Part shown: in pieces, positions 54,753-62,588 of the stretch | How the letters are laid out: each line of letters starts with the position of its first letter | Numbering within the stretch: the first letter of the stretch is position 1 | NCBI RefSeq assembly: GCF_000304315.1 | Contig: NC_018485.1 | Coordinates: 652,501-716,500 of the forward strand | Length of the DNA stretch: 64,000 bases | Reading direction: 5' to 3' | Origin: Methylocystis sp. SC2 | Lineage (GTDB): Bacteria; Pseudomonadota; Alphaproteobacteria; Rhizobiales; Beijerinckiaceae | Made by a program: the position numbers and the translations under genes | Notes under the pieces: generated by a model | Seen by the model: only the letters and a program-made list of their open reading frames with translations | Databases searched by the model: none | Told to the model about the DNA's origin: nothing

Positions 54753-55724
54753 ATGAAACTGCGAGCCCTCTCCGCCGCCGTCGCGGCTTTCGTGGTTATG
54801 GCCGCCGGGGCCGTCGCGCTCGATCTGGAGCTTTCTCCGTACAAGCGCATCGGCGCGCTGTCGGGAAATTTGAAGTCTGTCGGCTCCGACACCATGCTTC
54901 ACGAAATGGAGCTCTGGGCCGAGGGCTTCCAGTCGATATACCCGAATGTGAAGATCGACATTGAAGGCAAGGGATCCAACACGGCGCCGCCGGCGCTCCT
55001 TTCGGGAGAGTCCCAGCTTGGGCCGATGTCGCGGCAGATGAACCCCGACGAAATCGGAGCCTTCCAAGCGAAATTCGGCTACAAGCCAACGGCGGTTCTG
55101 GTCGCGATCGACGCCCTCGCGATTTATGTCCATAAGGACAATCCGCTCAAATGCATCAGCATGGAGCAGATGGAGCGGGTTTTTGCGGCCGATCCGAAAA
55201 GCGGCGGCGGAAAAAGCATCCGCACCTGGGGCGAACTTGGCTTGACCGGCGAGTGGGCGGCCAAGCCAATCGCCATGTATAGCCGCAACACGCTTTCCGG
55301 CACGTACAAATTCTTCAAACAGCATGTCTTGAGCGGCGCCGATTTCAAGGACGACATCAAGATGCAGGTCGGATCGGAAGCCGTCGTGAGCGCCGTCGGC
55401 GCCGACAAATATGCGATGGGCTATTCCGGCATAGGCTACAAGACCGCCGAGGTTCGCGCGGTTCCACTGTCGTCGGGCAAGAGCTGCTATGACGCCTCCT
55501 TCGACAACACCTATTCGCGAAAATATCCGCTGGCGCGAGGTCTCTACATCTACCTGTTGAAAGATCCCAAGAAGCCGATCGACACGCTGAGCGGCGAATT
55601 CGTCACATATGTGCTTTCGAGAGATGGCCAGACCCAGGCGAAAAAAGGCGGCTACTATCCGATCACCCGCAATATTCGCGAGCACGAGCTGACGCGCCTC
55701 GGCCTCCTCGCATCGGCGAATTGA
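54753..55724 (+). CDS. pstS: Phosphate-binding protein PstS-like
   Basis: Periplasmic phosphate-binding protein of 323 residues. A signal peptide (cleavage near AVAL-D) precedes KSVGSDTMLHEMELWAEGF, and the ligand segments SRQMNPDEIGAF and SRNTLSGTYKFF. These match the PstS/PBP-like group (the PstS2 subtype). ATG at 54753 has GGAG eight bases upstream. The pstC, A and B genes are not adjacent. A Pho box lies upstream. Confidence 0.88.
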   Translation: MKLRALSAAVAAFVVMAAGAVALDLELSPYKRIGALSGNLKSVGSDTMLHEMELWAEGFQSIYPNVKIDIEGKGSNTAPPALLSGESQLGPMSRQMNPDEIGAFQAKFGYKPTAVLVAIDALAIYVHKDNPLKCISMEQMERVFAADPKSGGGKSIRTWGELGLTGEWAAKPIAMYSRNTLSGTYKFFKQHVLSGADFKDDIKMQVGSEAVVSAVGADKYAMGYSGIGYKTAEVRAVPLSSGKSCYDASFDNTYSRKYPLARGLYIYLLKDPKKPIDTLSGEFVTYVLSRDGQTQAKKGGYYPITRNIREHELTRLGLLASAN

Positions 55725-55753
55725 CCGCGCGCAGAGTTGAACGCGCGGCCCGC

Positions 55754-56527
55754 TTACTGACAAATGCGGTAGTCGTCATTCGATCCATGGCGCGCGATGT
55801 CGAAATGCAGATGGCTTGCGTGATAGGGATCTGACCCAGGGCCAAGGACCGTGGTGAACCAGCCGCACGCCGCCCTTCTCAGCGTCTTGACGTAAGCTGT
55901 CGATTGAGGATCCGGCTGAGCGTCGACGCCGACTGTTCGACCGTTCGAGAAGTCAAATCCGGCGATGTCGAGAGCGAGCCCTTTGGCGTGCGCGCTCAGC
56001 TTGCCCCCGTTATCGCGATTGCGGCCGCGGCATTCATATCCCGAACCTGTGTCGATCGCGACGAGCGACGCGCCTATCGTCCCCGCGCCGAGCGGCGCCA
56101 ACAGATTTTTCACGTAATCCGAAAACTGCAGCGCGAAACCACAAGCCAGCAGCGGCTTTGCATTGAGCGCAACGCGCCGTACGCCGACCGTGACCGAAAG
56201 GAGACGGACCGGCGCCTCGATCGCGCAACCGTCAAGCGCGCCGGCTGGCGCTTCGGCGGGTCCGAAGGCGACGCCGGCCGCGCGCAGTTTCGCCATGCAA
56301 TCCTCGGCGGACTCGGTCTCCCCGCGCGGCGCCTCGTCCACGACCGAGGGCTTTGCCTCGGGCAAGGGCGCAGTTTGAACCGCCGGACGTCGTGGAGGCG
56401 ACGGCGCGTCGCGCGCCCCAACGGAAGTGGCGACGACGTTGAGCGCCAGAGCGAGCGCAACCTCGACTGCGCAGCTTACAAGCTCGCGCGACATGCTCGT
56501 CCTCGTCATCGCCTTTAGCCGCGCCAT
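55754..56527 (-). CDS. Extensin-like family protein
   Basis: Exported protein of up to 257 residues, with a signal segment (about 13-38) and a Pro-rich spacer. The extensin-like C-terminal domain shows CAIEAPVRL, LNAKPLLACGFALQF, GSGYECRGRN, LSAHAKGLALDIAGF and the ending DPYHASHLHFDIARHG. The His and Asp positions recall the LAS/D-Ala-D-Ala peptidase fold, so cell-wall hydrolysis is possible but unproven. ATG at 56494 is an alternative start. Confidence 0.83.
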   Translation of the reverse strand: MARLKAMTRTSMSRELVSCAVEVALALALNVVATSVGARDAPSPPRRPAVQTAPLPEAKPSVVDEAPRGETESAEDCMAKLRAAGVAFGPAEAPAGALDGCAIEAPVRLLSVTVGVRRVALNAKPLLACGFALQFSDYVKNLLAPLGAGTIGASLVAIDTGSGYECRGRNRDNGGKLSAHAKGLALDIAGFDFSNGRTVGVDAQPDPQSTAYVKTLRRAACGWFTTVLGPGSDPYHASHLHFDIARHGSNDDYRICQ

Positions 56528-56577
56528 TCTTCTAATCCCGCGGAGGGCGCCTACATTGGGGCAAGTGGAGGAAGCCT

Positions 56578-56931
56578 ATGTCCAACGCCATCACCGTCAC
56601 AGTGCCGCATGATCTCGGCGTCGAAACGGCGAAAGCCCGAGTCTCCGAACAGCTGGCAAGGATGCAGCGCGAATATGTGGACAAGGTCGCGCATTCCGAA
56701 GTCACCTGGGCCGGCGATGTCGGAACGGTTCGCGTGACGGCGCTAGGCCAGACGGCGACGGCGCAGATCACGGTGCTGAAAGATTTGCTGCGCATCGACG
56801 TTCAGCTGCCCTGGGTGTTGGCGGCCATTTCAGGCAAGCTGCAGCAAGTCATCTCGCGCAACGCCGGCGACGCCTTGCGCATCGGCCACGCGCCGCAAAA
56901 CGACTCTAGCGCCGGGCGTAAAACACCGTAA
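56578..56931 (+). CDS. Polyhydroxyalkanoic acid system family protein
   Basis: Small soluble protein of 117 residues matching the PHA-system family (ITVTVPHDLGVETAKARV and LPWVLAAISGKLQQVI). Members occur in polyhydroxybutyrate producers, where their role is unclear. GGAGGAAG ends just before ATG at 56578. Its last 26 bases overlap the convergent methyltransferase gene. Confidence 0.8.
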   Translation: MSNAITVTVPHDLGVETAKARVSEQLARMQREYVDKVAHSEVTWAGDVGTVRVTALGQTATAQITVLKDLLRIDVQLPWVLAAISGKLQQVISRNAGDALRIGHAPQNDSSAGRKTP

Positions 56932-57601
56932 AGCGATGGCGCTTCCAGCCGATGTCGGCGTCGCGGAATCCCGCGTCTTCGAGCCAGGCGATCTGATCGG
57001 CGAAGGTCGCGCTGCGGTCGAGCTCCGCGCGCTTTCTCGCCGCCGCGAAATCATCGGCGGCGATTCCCGAAGCTCGGACATCCGCTTCCCAGCGGCGCTG
57101 ATAGGCGTCCTCGATCTCGCGCGTCGCGCCGAGCGATTGGTCGGCGTTGATGAAGACGCCGCCGGGTCGCAGCGCGTCATGAATCCGCCGGAAGAGGCGG
57201 CGTTTCGCCTCGTGATCGAGATGGTGGATGGAGAGCGCCGAGACGACGGCGTCGAGCGGCCCGATGAGCGGCGCGGTTGCATAATCGGCGAGCGACAGGC
57301 GCAGGCGCGCGCCGTAACTCGCGAGCCGTTCGCGCGCCGCATCGAGCATTTTCGGCGCGAGATCGACGCCTTCGACCTGCGCGCCGGGAAGCCGCTCGAG
57401 AATCATTTCCGATAAGAGACCGGTGCCGACGCCAAGGTCGACGCATCGACATTCTCCCGCGCCCACGGCCTCTTCGAGAAGGTCGAGCGCGGTCCCGTAG
57501 AAGGCGTCGAAGTGCGGAATGAGTTTGCGTCGCAGCGCGTCATAGCCGGGAACGGCGTTTTCGAAAGCGGCGCGCAGCGCGTCGAGATTCGATTCGGTCA
57601 T
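56906..57601 (-). CDS. Class I SAM-dependent methyltransferase
   Basis: Methyltransferase of 231 residues. Motif I is VDLGVGTGLLSEMIL, followed by EGVDLAPKMLDAARERL, the acidic motif II and SALSIHHLDHEAKRRLFRRIHDALRPGG. This resembles the small-molecule group that includes CmoA- and UbiE-like enzymes; the substrate cannot be told. It lies 36 bases after tyrC on the same strand and may be the last gene of that operon. Confidence 0.85.
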   Translation of the reverse strand: MTESNLDALRAAFENAVPGYDALRRKLIPHFDAFYGTALDLLEEAVGAGECRCVDLGVGTGLLSEMILERLPGAQVEGVDLAPKMLDAARERLASYGARLRLSLADYATAPLIGPLDAVVSALSIHHLDHEAKRRLFRRIHDALRPGGVFINADQSLGATREIEDAYQRRWEADVRASGIAADDFAAARKRAELDRSATFADQIAWLEDAGFRDADIGWKRHRFTVFYARR

Positions 57602-57637
57602 ATGTGATTCCCGTGAAGACCGCCCCGGCGAGACGGT

Positions 57638-58561
57638 TCACCGCCCTTCCGCCCGCCTTCCGAAGTCGGGCGCAGCCGTGTCCTGACCTTGCTCGACAAT
57701 CGAGCGGCGGATGTCGCGGGTGCGCGAGAAAAATTCCAGCAGCCCCTGCCCGTCATTGCGCCTGATCATCCGCTGCAGCGCGCTGAGATCCTCGTTGAAG
57801 CGTCCGAGCATCTGCAGGACGGCGTCCTTATTGGCGAGGAAGATGTCTCGCCACATGATGGGATCCGACGCGGCGATGCGCGTGAAATCGCGAAAGCCGG
57901 ACGCCGAGAATTTGATGACCTCGGAACGGGTCTCGTCGCCGAAATCATCCGCCGTGCCGACGATGTTATAAGCGATGAGATGCGGCAAATGGCTCGTGAG
58001 CGCGAGCACGGCGTCATGATGCGCGACGCTCATCGTCTCGACGTTGGCCCCCAAGCCCAACCAAAATTTCGTCAGCATTTCCACGGCTGCGGCGTCGGCG
58101 TTTTCCGGCGGCGTGAGAATGCACCAGCGGTTCTGAAACAGCGTGGCGAATCCTGCGTCCGGTCCGGAGAACTCCGTGCCGGCGATCGGATGGGCGGGAA
58201 TGAAACGCGCCGGTTCGGCAAGATGCGGCGTCATCTGCGCGACGACGGCGCCTTTCACCGAGCCGACGTCGGAAAGAACGGCGCCTCTTTCAAGATGCGG
58301 CGCGAGCCTTTGTGCGACGTCGCCGCAAGCCCCGACAGGCGTGCACACGATGACGAGATCGGCTCCGCCAACCGCCTGCGCATAATCTTGCGTCGCGACG
58401 TCCGCGAGGCGGAGTTCGCCGGCGCGGCCGACGACCTGCGGCGATGAATCCATCACGGCGATATGCCGCGCCGCGCCGAATTCGCGCGCCGCGCGCGCGA
58501 TCGACGAGCCGATGAGCCCGACGCCGATCAGCGCCAGGCGTTCGCACGCAGGATCAGCCAT
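57638..58561 (-). CDS. tyrC: Prephenate/arogenate dehydrogenase
   Basis: NAD(P)-dependent enzyme of tyrosine synthesis, 307 residues. It begins with the nucleotide motif LALIGVGLIGSSIARAAREF, then VIVCTPVG, DVGSVKG, AHPIAGTEFSGPD and the helical domain FSASGFRDFTRIAASDP. ATG at 58561 overlaps the hisC stop by 8 bases, so the two are coupled. Whether it prefers prephenate or arogenate is not visible. Confidence 0.92.
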   Translation of the reverse strand: MADPACERLALIGVGLIGSSIARAAREFGAARHIAVMDSSPQVVGRAGELRLADVATQDYAQAVGGADLVIVCTPVGACGDVAQRLAPHLERGAVLSDVGSVKGAVVAQMTPHLAEPARFIPAHPIAGTEFSGPDAGFATLFQNRWCILTPPENADAAAVEMLTKFWLGLGANVETMSVAHHDAVLALTSHLPHLIAYNIVGTADDFGDETRSEVIKFSASGFRDFTRIAASDPIMWRDIFLANKDAVLQMLGRFNEDLSALQRMIRRNDGQGLLEFFSRTRDIRRSIVEQGQDTAAPDFGRRAEGR

Positions 58562-59684
58562 GAACGTCTGCTTGCGCGTCTTGCGGCGCCCCGGCGCCCT
58601 GCATGAATTCGGCAAGCGCTTCGACGACGCGCTCATTCGCCTCCTGCGCGCCGACGGTGAGCCGCAGGAACTCCCCCATGCCATAGGCGCCGATGGCGCG
58701 CAGCACCAGGCCGCGCGACATGAGGAAGCGGTCGGCGTCGATAGCCGTCAATCCCGGCGCGTCGGGAAAACGTATGGCGACGAAATTGGCGACGCTCGGC
58801 AGAACGTCGAGACCGAGCGCGGAAATTTCTCGCGAGAGCCACGGCAGCCAGCGGTCGTTATGGGCGATCGCCGCGTCGAGATGGGCGCGATCCGACAGGG
58901 CGGCGATCGCCGCTGCTGAACCCGCGCTCGAGACATTGAACGGCGAGCGGATTCGATTCAGCGCGTCGATCACATGCGCGGGCCCGTAGGCCCAGCCGAC
59001 GCGCAGCCCCGCAAGGCCGTAGATTTTCGAGAAGGTGCGGGTCATCACGACATTTTCATGCGCATCCACCAGCGCGACGCCCGCCTCGTAATCCTCGCGT
59101 AGGACATATTCGGCATAGGCGGCGTCGAGCACGAGCAGCACATGCGCGGGCAGCGAACGCGCCAGCCGCGAGACTTCATTCGCGGGCAGGAAAGTGCCGG
59201 TCGGATTGTTCGGATTGGCGAGAAAAACGATCTTCGTTCTCTCGCTCACACAGGCGAGCAGCGCATCAACTTCCGCCGTGTAGTTCGTCTCGGGAGCGAC
59301 GACGGGCGTTCCCCCCGCGGCGAGCGTGACGATCTTGTATTCAAGGAACCCATGCTGGCTGTAGACGCCCTCGTCTCCGGGCCCGATGTAGGCGAGCGCA
59401 AGCAGCTCCAGAAGATTGTCCGAGCCGGCGCCGGCGATGATCCGGTCCGGGTTCAGCGCGTAACGCGCGCCGATCGCCTCGCGCAGGGCGCGCGACGAGC
59501 CTTCGGGATAAAGCGCAATATGGTCCGCCATTCCGCGCAGGGCCTCTATCGCGCGCGGAGATGGCCCGAGCGGCGTCTCATTGGCCGACAATTTGAACAC
59601 GCGCGCAGCGCCCGGCGCGGCGCTCCTGCCGGGCACGTAAGCGTCGATCGCGAGAACGGTTGAACGGGGGCTGGGCTTGGTCAT
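58554..59684 (-). CDS. hisC: Histidinol-phosphate aminotransferase
   Basis: PLP-dependent aminotransferase of 376 residues. It has FKLSANETPLGPSP, GAGSDNLLELLA, FLANPNNPTGTF, DAAYAEYV, and the PLP-binding Lys in TRTFSKIYGLAGLRVGWAYG. Next to tyrC it probably serves phenylalanine and tyrosine synthesis as well as histidine synthesis. ATG at 59684 is chosen by homology; the frame is open further to 59807 without conserved sequence. Confidence 0.92.
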   Translation of the reverse strand: MTKPSPRSTVLAIDAYVPGRSAAPGAARVFKLSANETPLGPSPRAIEALRGMADHIALYPEGSSRALREAIGARYALNPDRIIAGAGSDNLLELLALAYIGPGDEGVYSQHGFLEYKIVTLAAGGTPVVAPETNYTAEVDALLACVSERTKIVFLANPNNPTGTFLPANEVSRLARSLPAHVLLVLDAAYAEYVLREDYEAGVALVDAHENVVMTRTFSKIYGLAGLRVGWAYGPAHVIDALNRIRSPFNVSSAGSAAAIAALSDRAHLDAAIAHNDRWLPWLSREISALGLDVLPSVANFVAIRFPDAPGLTAIDADRFLMSRGLVLRAIGAYGMGEFLRLTVGAQEANERVVEALAEFMQGAGAPQDAQADVHG

Positions 59685-59780
59685 CTCGTCTTTTTTCGGC
59701 GGCGCAACGCAGGGCGATCTCTCATAATCCTTGGCGCATCGCGCGCAAAGCCTTTCGAGGACGGGCTGAGAGTCTTTACA

Positions 59781-59813
59781 AACAGTGTGTGTGTATATTA
59801 AACACATACTGTT
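59781..59813 (+). promoter_or_regulatory. Palindromic operator upstream of the antitoxin-toxin pair
   Basis: An imperfect 33-base inverted repeat starts AACAGTGTGTGTG and ends ACACATACTGTT, centred on TATATT. It lies 15 bases before the antitoxin ATG, and AAGGAGG follows it. This is the expected place for autorepression by the antitoxin. Confidence 0.6.
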
Positions 59814-59827
59814 CGAAGGAGGAAGCC

Positions 59828-60337
59828 ATGTCCAAATACGAATCCCTGACCGTCTATTTGCGCAAGCAGCCTTATCGCGAGGTCAGCTGCAGTTTTCGCG
59901 ATCTCGAGAAGATTCTCGGCTTCGAGCTTCCCTCCTCAGCGCGCCAGCATCGGGCTTGGTGGTCGAACAACGGCTCGAATAATGTGATGACGAAGGCGTG
60001 GCTGAGCGCCGGTTACCGCACGCGCGACGTGGATATGGAAAGCGAGCGCCTGACATTCGAACGCACAGGCGCCGCCGCGCCCGATCCCGACACGCCGCCG
60101 ACGGCTCCTTCGCCGCAACCGCCGGACGATCTCGCGCTCGTCCAGCGAGTGCTGGAAGTTCTGCGCGGCGATGACGAACATCAAGCGCAGAAGCTTCGCC
60201 GCGCGATCATCGCCGCGCTAGCGACGCCAAAGACCGAATCCGTTCTCGATATTTTTGCGTCCGACCTGCCAGACGACACGTTCGAAGGAGTCTTCCCGCA
60301 GAGACGTGAAAGCGGCTGGCGCGAGATCGATCTATGA
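59828..60337 (+). CDS. Probable antitoxin with DUF7662-like N-terminal domain
   Basis: Protein of 169 residues. Residues 1-80 form a compact domain (SKYESLTVYLRKQPYREVSC, ILGFELPSSARQHRAWWSNN and KAWLSAGYRTRDVDMESERL) of the DUF7662 type, which is not one of the classical VapB folds. A Pro-rich linker (85-100) leads to a C-terminal region with helices (LALVQRVLEVL) and an extended end, LDIFASDLPDDTFEG, that resembles the toxin-neutralising tails of antitoxins. It overlaps the vapC start by 4 bases (ATGA) and has a palindrome and strong AAGGAGG site upstream. Toxin neutralisation is inferred from this arrangement. Confidence 0.75.
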   Translation: MSKYESLTVYLRKQPYREVSCSFRDLEKILGFELPSSARQHRAWWSNNGSNNVMTKAWLSAGYRTRDVDMESERLTFERTGAAAPDPDTPPTAPSPQPPDDLALVQRVLEVLRGDDEHQAQKLRRAIIAALATPKTESVLDIFASDLPDDTFEGVFPQRRESGWREIDL

Positions 60338-60759
60338 AATTTCTGCTCGACACGAACGTCATCTCGGAACTGCGGAAAGGAACGCGCGCGCATCCCAACG
60401 TCGTCGCCTGGGCGCAGTCCATCGACCCGCGCGATCTTGCAACGAGCGTCCTCGTGCTCGCCGAGATTCGCCGTGGCGTCGAGTTGAAGCGACTGAAAGA
60501 CCCGGCGCAGGCGGAGAGGCTCGACGCGTGGTTCGCACGCATGCGCGATAAATTGGAAGACCGCGTCCTTCCGGTCGACGAAGCCGTCGCTGATTGCTGG
60601 GCGCGGCTGAACATTCCCAATCCCCTGCCCTTCGTCGACGGCCTGATGGCGGCGACGGCTCTGGCGCGCGGACTCGTTCTCGTGACGCGCAATATACGCG
60701 ACGTCGCGGTCACGGGCGCACAGGTCCTGGATCCTTTCGCCGGTCCAGGCGAGGCCTAG
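60334..60759 (+). CDS. vapC: PIN-domain toxin (VapC/FitB-like RNase)
   Basis: Ribonuclease toxin of 141 residues. It keeps the PIN acidic residues: Asp6 (FLLDTNVISELRKG), Glu in LAEIRRGVELKRL, and Asp in PFVDGLMAATAL, followed by VTRNIRDV. These should hold metal for cleaving RNA. Its ATG overlaps the stop of the antitoxin gene by 4 bases. The next gene, on the other strand, ends 6 bases away, so the module is inserted tightly. Confidence 0.92.
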   Translation: MKFLLDTNVISELRKGTRAHPNVVAWAQSIDPRDLATSVLVLAEIRRGVELKRLKDPAQAERLDAWFARMRDKLEDRVLPVDEAVADCWARLNIPNPLPFVDGLMAATALARGLVLVTRNIRDVAVTGAQVLDPFAGPGEA

Positions 60760-60765
60760 GCCGAG

Positions 60766-61638
60766 TTAGGGCGCGAAGACGCCGCTGCGCGCGTCGTTAA
60801 GCTGGAAGCGCATCGCATGGCTGCCGATCACGTCGACGCGCGCGCCCTCCACCCCCGCCTCGGCCAATGCTTTGGCGAAGGACTGGGCGTCGGCGTCGCC
60901 GGCGGCGGCGACAAGCAGCGCGAGCCCTTCCGGATGGGGCGCGCTCGCGAGGATTTCGCCTTTGAGCGTCTGGAAAGCGGCGGGCAGCGCATGCGTCCAG
61001 CGCGCGAGGCCGACCGCATAAAGCGTCACGCCATGCGCCATGGCCTCGGCCGGGAGCCGCGCGACGACGAACATCGGCAGACCCGCGGGATGATTGGGCC
61101 GCTCGACGAAAGGCAGGCGCGCGATGATCTTGGGGGCGCCTTCGCCAACGAGGCGCATCCACCAGGCGCCATCCGACAGCCCGCCGGTCGCGCGCAAGAT
61201 CCCCAGATCGCCGGTCGACGCGGCGACCGCGTCGATCACCGCGCCGGCGCCGTGATGCGCGACATAGGGAACGGTGAAGCCGAAGTGGAAGCGCGCCGAA
61301 TCGCGCATCTGCGCGTCGCCGCCGGAATCATCGGCATGCACCGAATAATTCGCCTGCACATAGGTGAAGGTCGAGACGATGACGCGCCAAACGCCTTCGA
61401 CGGCGTCGAGCGGCAGGAGCCCCTGATGACGCTCGACCAGCGCGCGCATCATCTGCGCCTCGCGATCGGGCCTGAAGGCGCAGCCGACGCCCTGCGCGCG
61501 CTTCACGGCGATCAGCCGGTCGATGATCTCGCCGCGCTCCATCAACAGCCGATGCATGTCGCGATCGATCCGATCGATCTCGTCGCGCAATTCGGCAAGC
61601 GTGTCCGCGGCGGGCATGAGCAAAGGCGCATTCTGCAT
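60766..61638 (-). CDS. Chorismate mutase with a degenerate prephenate-dehydratase-like domain
   Basis: Enzyme of 290 residues converting chorismate to prephenate. The AroQ-type helices carry the substrate-binding basic residues in ELRDEIDRIDRDMHRLLMER, LIAVKRAQG and FRPDREAQMMRAL. The C-terminal ~190 residues form an alpha/beta region that recalls a decayed prephenate dehydratase domain, as in other alphaproteobacterial chorismate mutases. ATG at 61638 is chosen by homology. It should belong with hisC and tyrC, but two toxin-antitoxin modules now flank it. Confidence 0.86.
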   Translation of the reverse strand: MQNAPLLMPAADTLAELRDEIDRIDRDMHRLLMERGEIIDRLIAVKRAQGVGCAFRPDREAQMMRALVERHQGLLPLDAVEGVWRVIVSTFTYVQANYSVHADDSGGDAQMRDSARFHFGFTVPYVAHHGAGAVIDAVAASTGDLGILRATGGLSDGAWWMRLVGEGAPKIIARLPFVERPNHPAGLPMFVVARLPAEAMAHGVTLYAVGLARWTHALPAAFQTLKGEILASAPHPEGLALLVAAAGDADAQSFAKALAEAGVEGARVDVIGSHAMRFQLNDARSGVFAP

Positions 61639-61752
61639 GGCGCACTCTCTTAGGCCAGCGCGGGACGGGAGGCAACGAAAGGCGATCCGCCGTCCTCCCG
61701 GATATTGCTGAACGACGATTGTCGCCGACAGGCGGTGTATTATGCTGTGTAC

Positions 61753-62049
61753 ATGCAATCACCGGCTGCAAAGATCAAGCGCACAAAGCGCGAAACATCC
61801 GAGACCTTCACCGTGCGGGTCGGTCCCGAGATCAAGAAACGGCTCGCCAGCCTCGCGGCGAGCACGGGCCGCCGCCGCTCCTTTCTCACGGCCGAGGCCA
61901 TCGCCGAATGTGTCGACGCCAACGAGTGGCAAGTCGCCGGAATTCGCCAAGCCCTGGGCTCTCTCGATCGCGGCGGCGGCGTTGAACATGAAGACGTGCG
62001 CCATTGGATCGAGAGCTGGGAAACGCCTGACGAAACGCGTCGACCTTGA
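61753..62049 (+). CDS. parD: Ribbon-helix-helix antitoxin (ParD/CopG-like)
   Basis: DNA-binding antitoxin of 98 residues. The N-terminal ribbon-helix-helix is TFTVRVGPEIKKRLASLAAS and GRRRSFLTAEAIAECV; the C-terminal half (EHEDVRHWIESWETPDE) is the toxin-binding tail. ATG at 61753 gives the normal start. Its stop TGA overlaps a TTG that would start the toxin gene, which is broken (next entry). Without a working toxin it may persist as an orphan or cross-reacting antitoxin. Confidence 0.85.
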   Translation: MQSPAAKIKRTKRETSETFTVRVGPEIKKRLASLAASTGRRRSFLTAEAIAECVDANEWQVAGIRQALGSLDRGGGVEHEDVRHWIESWETPDETRRP

Positions 62050-62331
62050 AGATAATCTGGGCGCCGAGGCGATCGACGATCTCGCCGCCCTACGCGCACA
62101 AATTTCACGGGACAATCCCGCGGCTGCGCGACGCGTCGCCCTTCACCTTCTCGAAATGATCGGGACGCCTCTTGCGGAGAATCCGCCTATCGGCCGCCCC
62201 GGCCGCGTGCCTGGAACGCGCGAATTCGTCATCGACAAGACGCCTTACATCGTTCCTTATCGCGTCAAGGAAACGCGCTTCAGATATTGCGCATCTATCA
62301 TGGGGCGCGTCGCTGGCCGGAGTCGCTGTGA
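62046..62331 (+). pseudogene. parE: parE-like toxin gene with two single-base deletions
   Basis: The pieces of a ParE/RelE-family toxin can be read in three frames. The start TTG at 62046 gives MKIIWAP, which then needs one extra base near 62065 to continue as EAIDDLAALRAQISRDNPAA and on through GRPGRVPGTREFVIDKTPYI. One more base near 62277 is needed to reach the proper C-terminus, LQILRIYHGARRWPESL and the stop TGA at 62329-62331. Both changes are losses of one base, so the intact product is not made from this sequence. A sequencing error is possible but would have to occur twice. It lies directly after parD with the usual stop-start overlap. Confidence 0.82.
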
Positions 62332-62588
62332 GGTCAGCCTGCGCCTTCCAAAAGGCGGTGGGTCATCGGTTTGAATTTCGGCTTGCGGCCCGCAGCAGTC
62401 GCCCCGCTGAGCGGATGATGAAGGGCTTGATTTGACCCTTGACGGACCTTCCTGTCTTCACTGTGCTCTCGGCCAGCTGAGCGCAAACCGCGACTTGCGG
62501 ACGTTAATTGGTTTTCCAGCAAACCCAGACTTCCCGGATCGGCTACAAAGCCATACAGTTACTTAAAACAAGATTTGTGAGACCTCGA
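62332..62588 (+). other. Spacer between broken parE and the DUF262 gene
   Basis: These 257 bases contain no conserved frame and look like mixed sequence at the border of an accessory region. Base composition falls from about 62,500 onward. A promoter for the following operon must be near 62,500-62,580, but none is clear. Confidence 0.4.

Noticed and set aside
62046..62331. Programmed frameshifting in parE
   Set aside because: Two separate shifts of the same sign without slippery sequences make simple deletion more likely.
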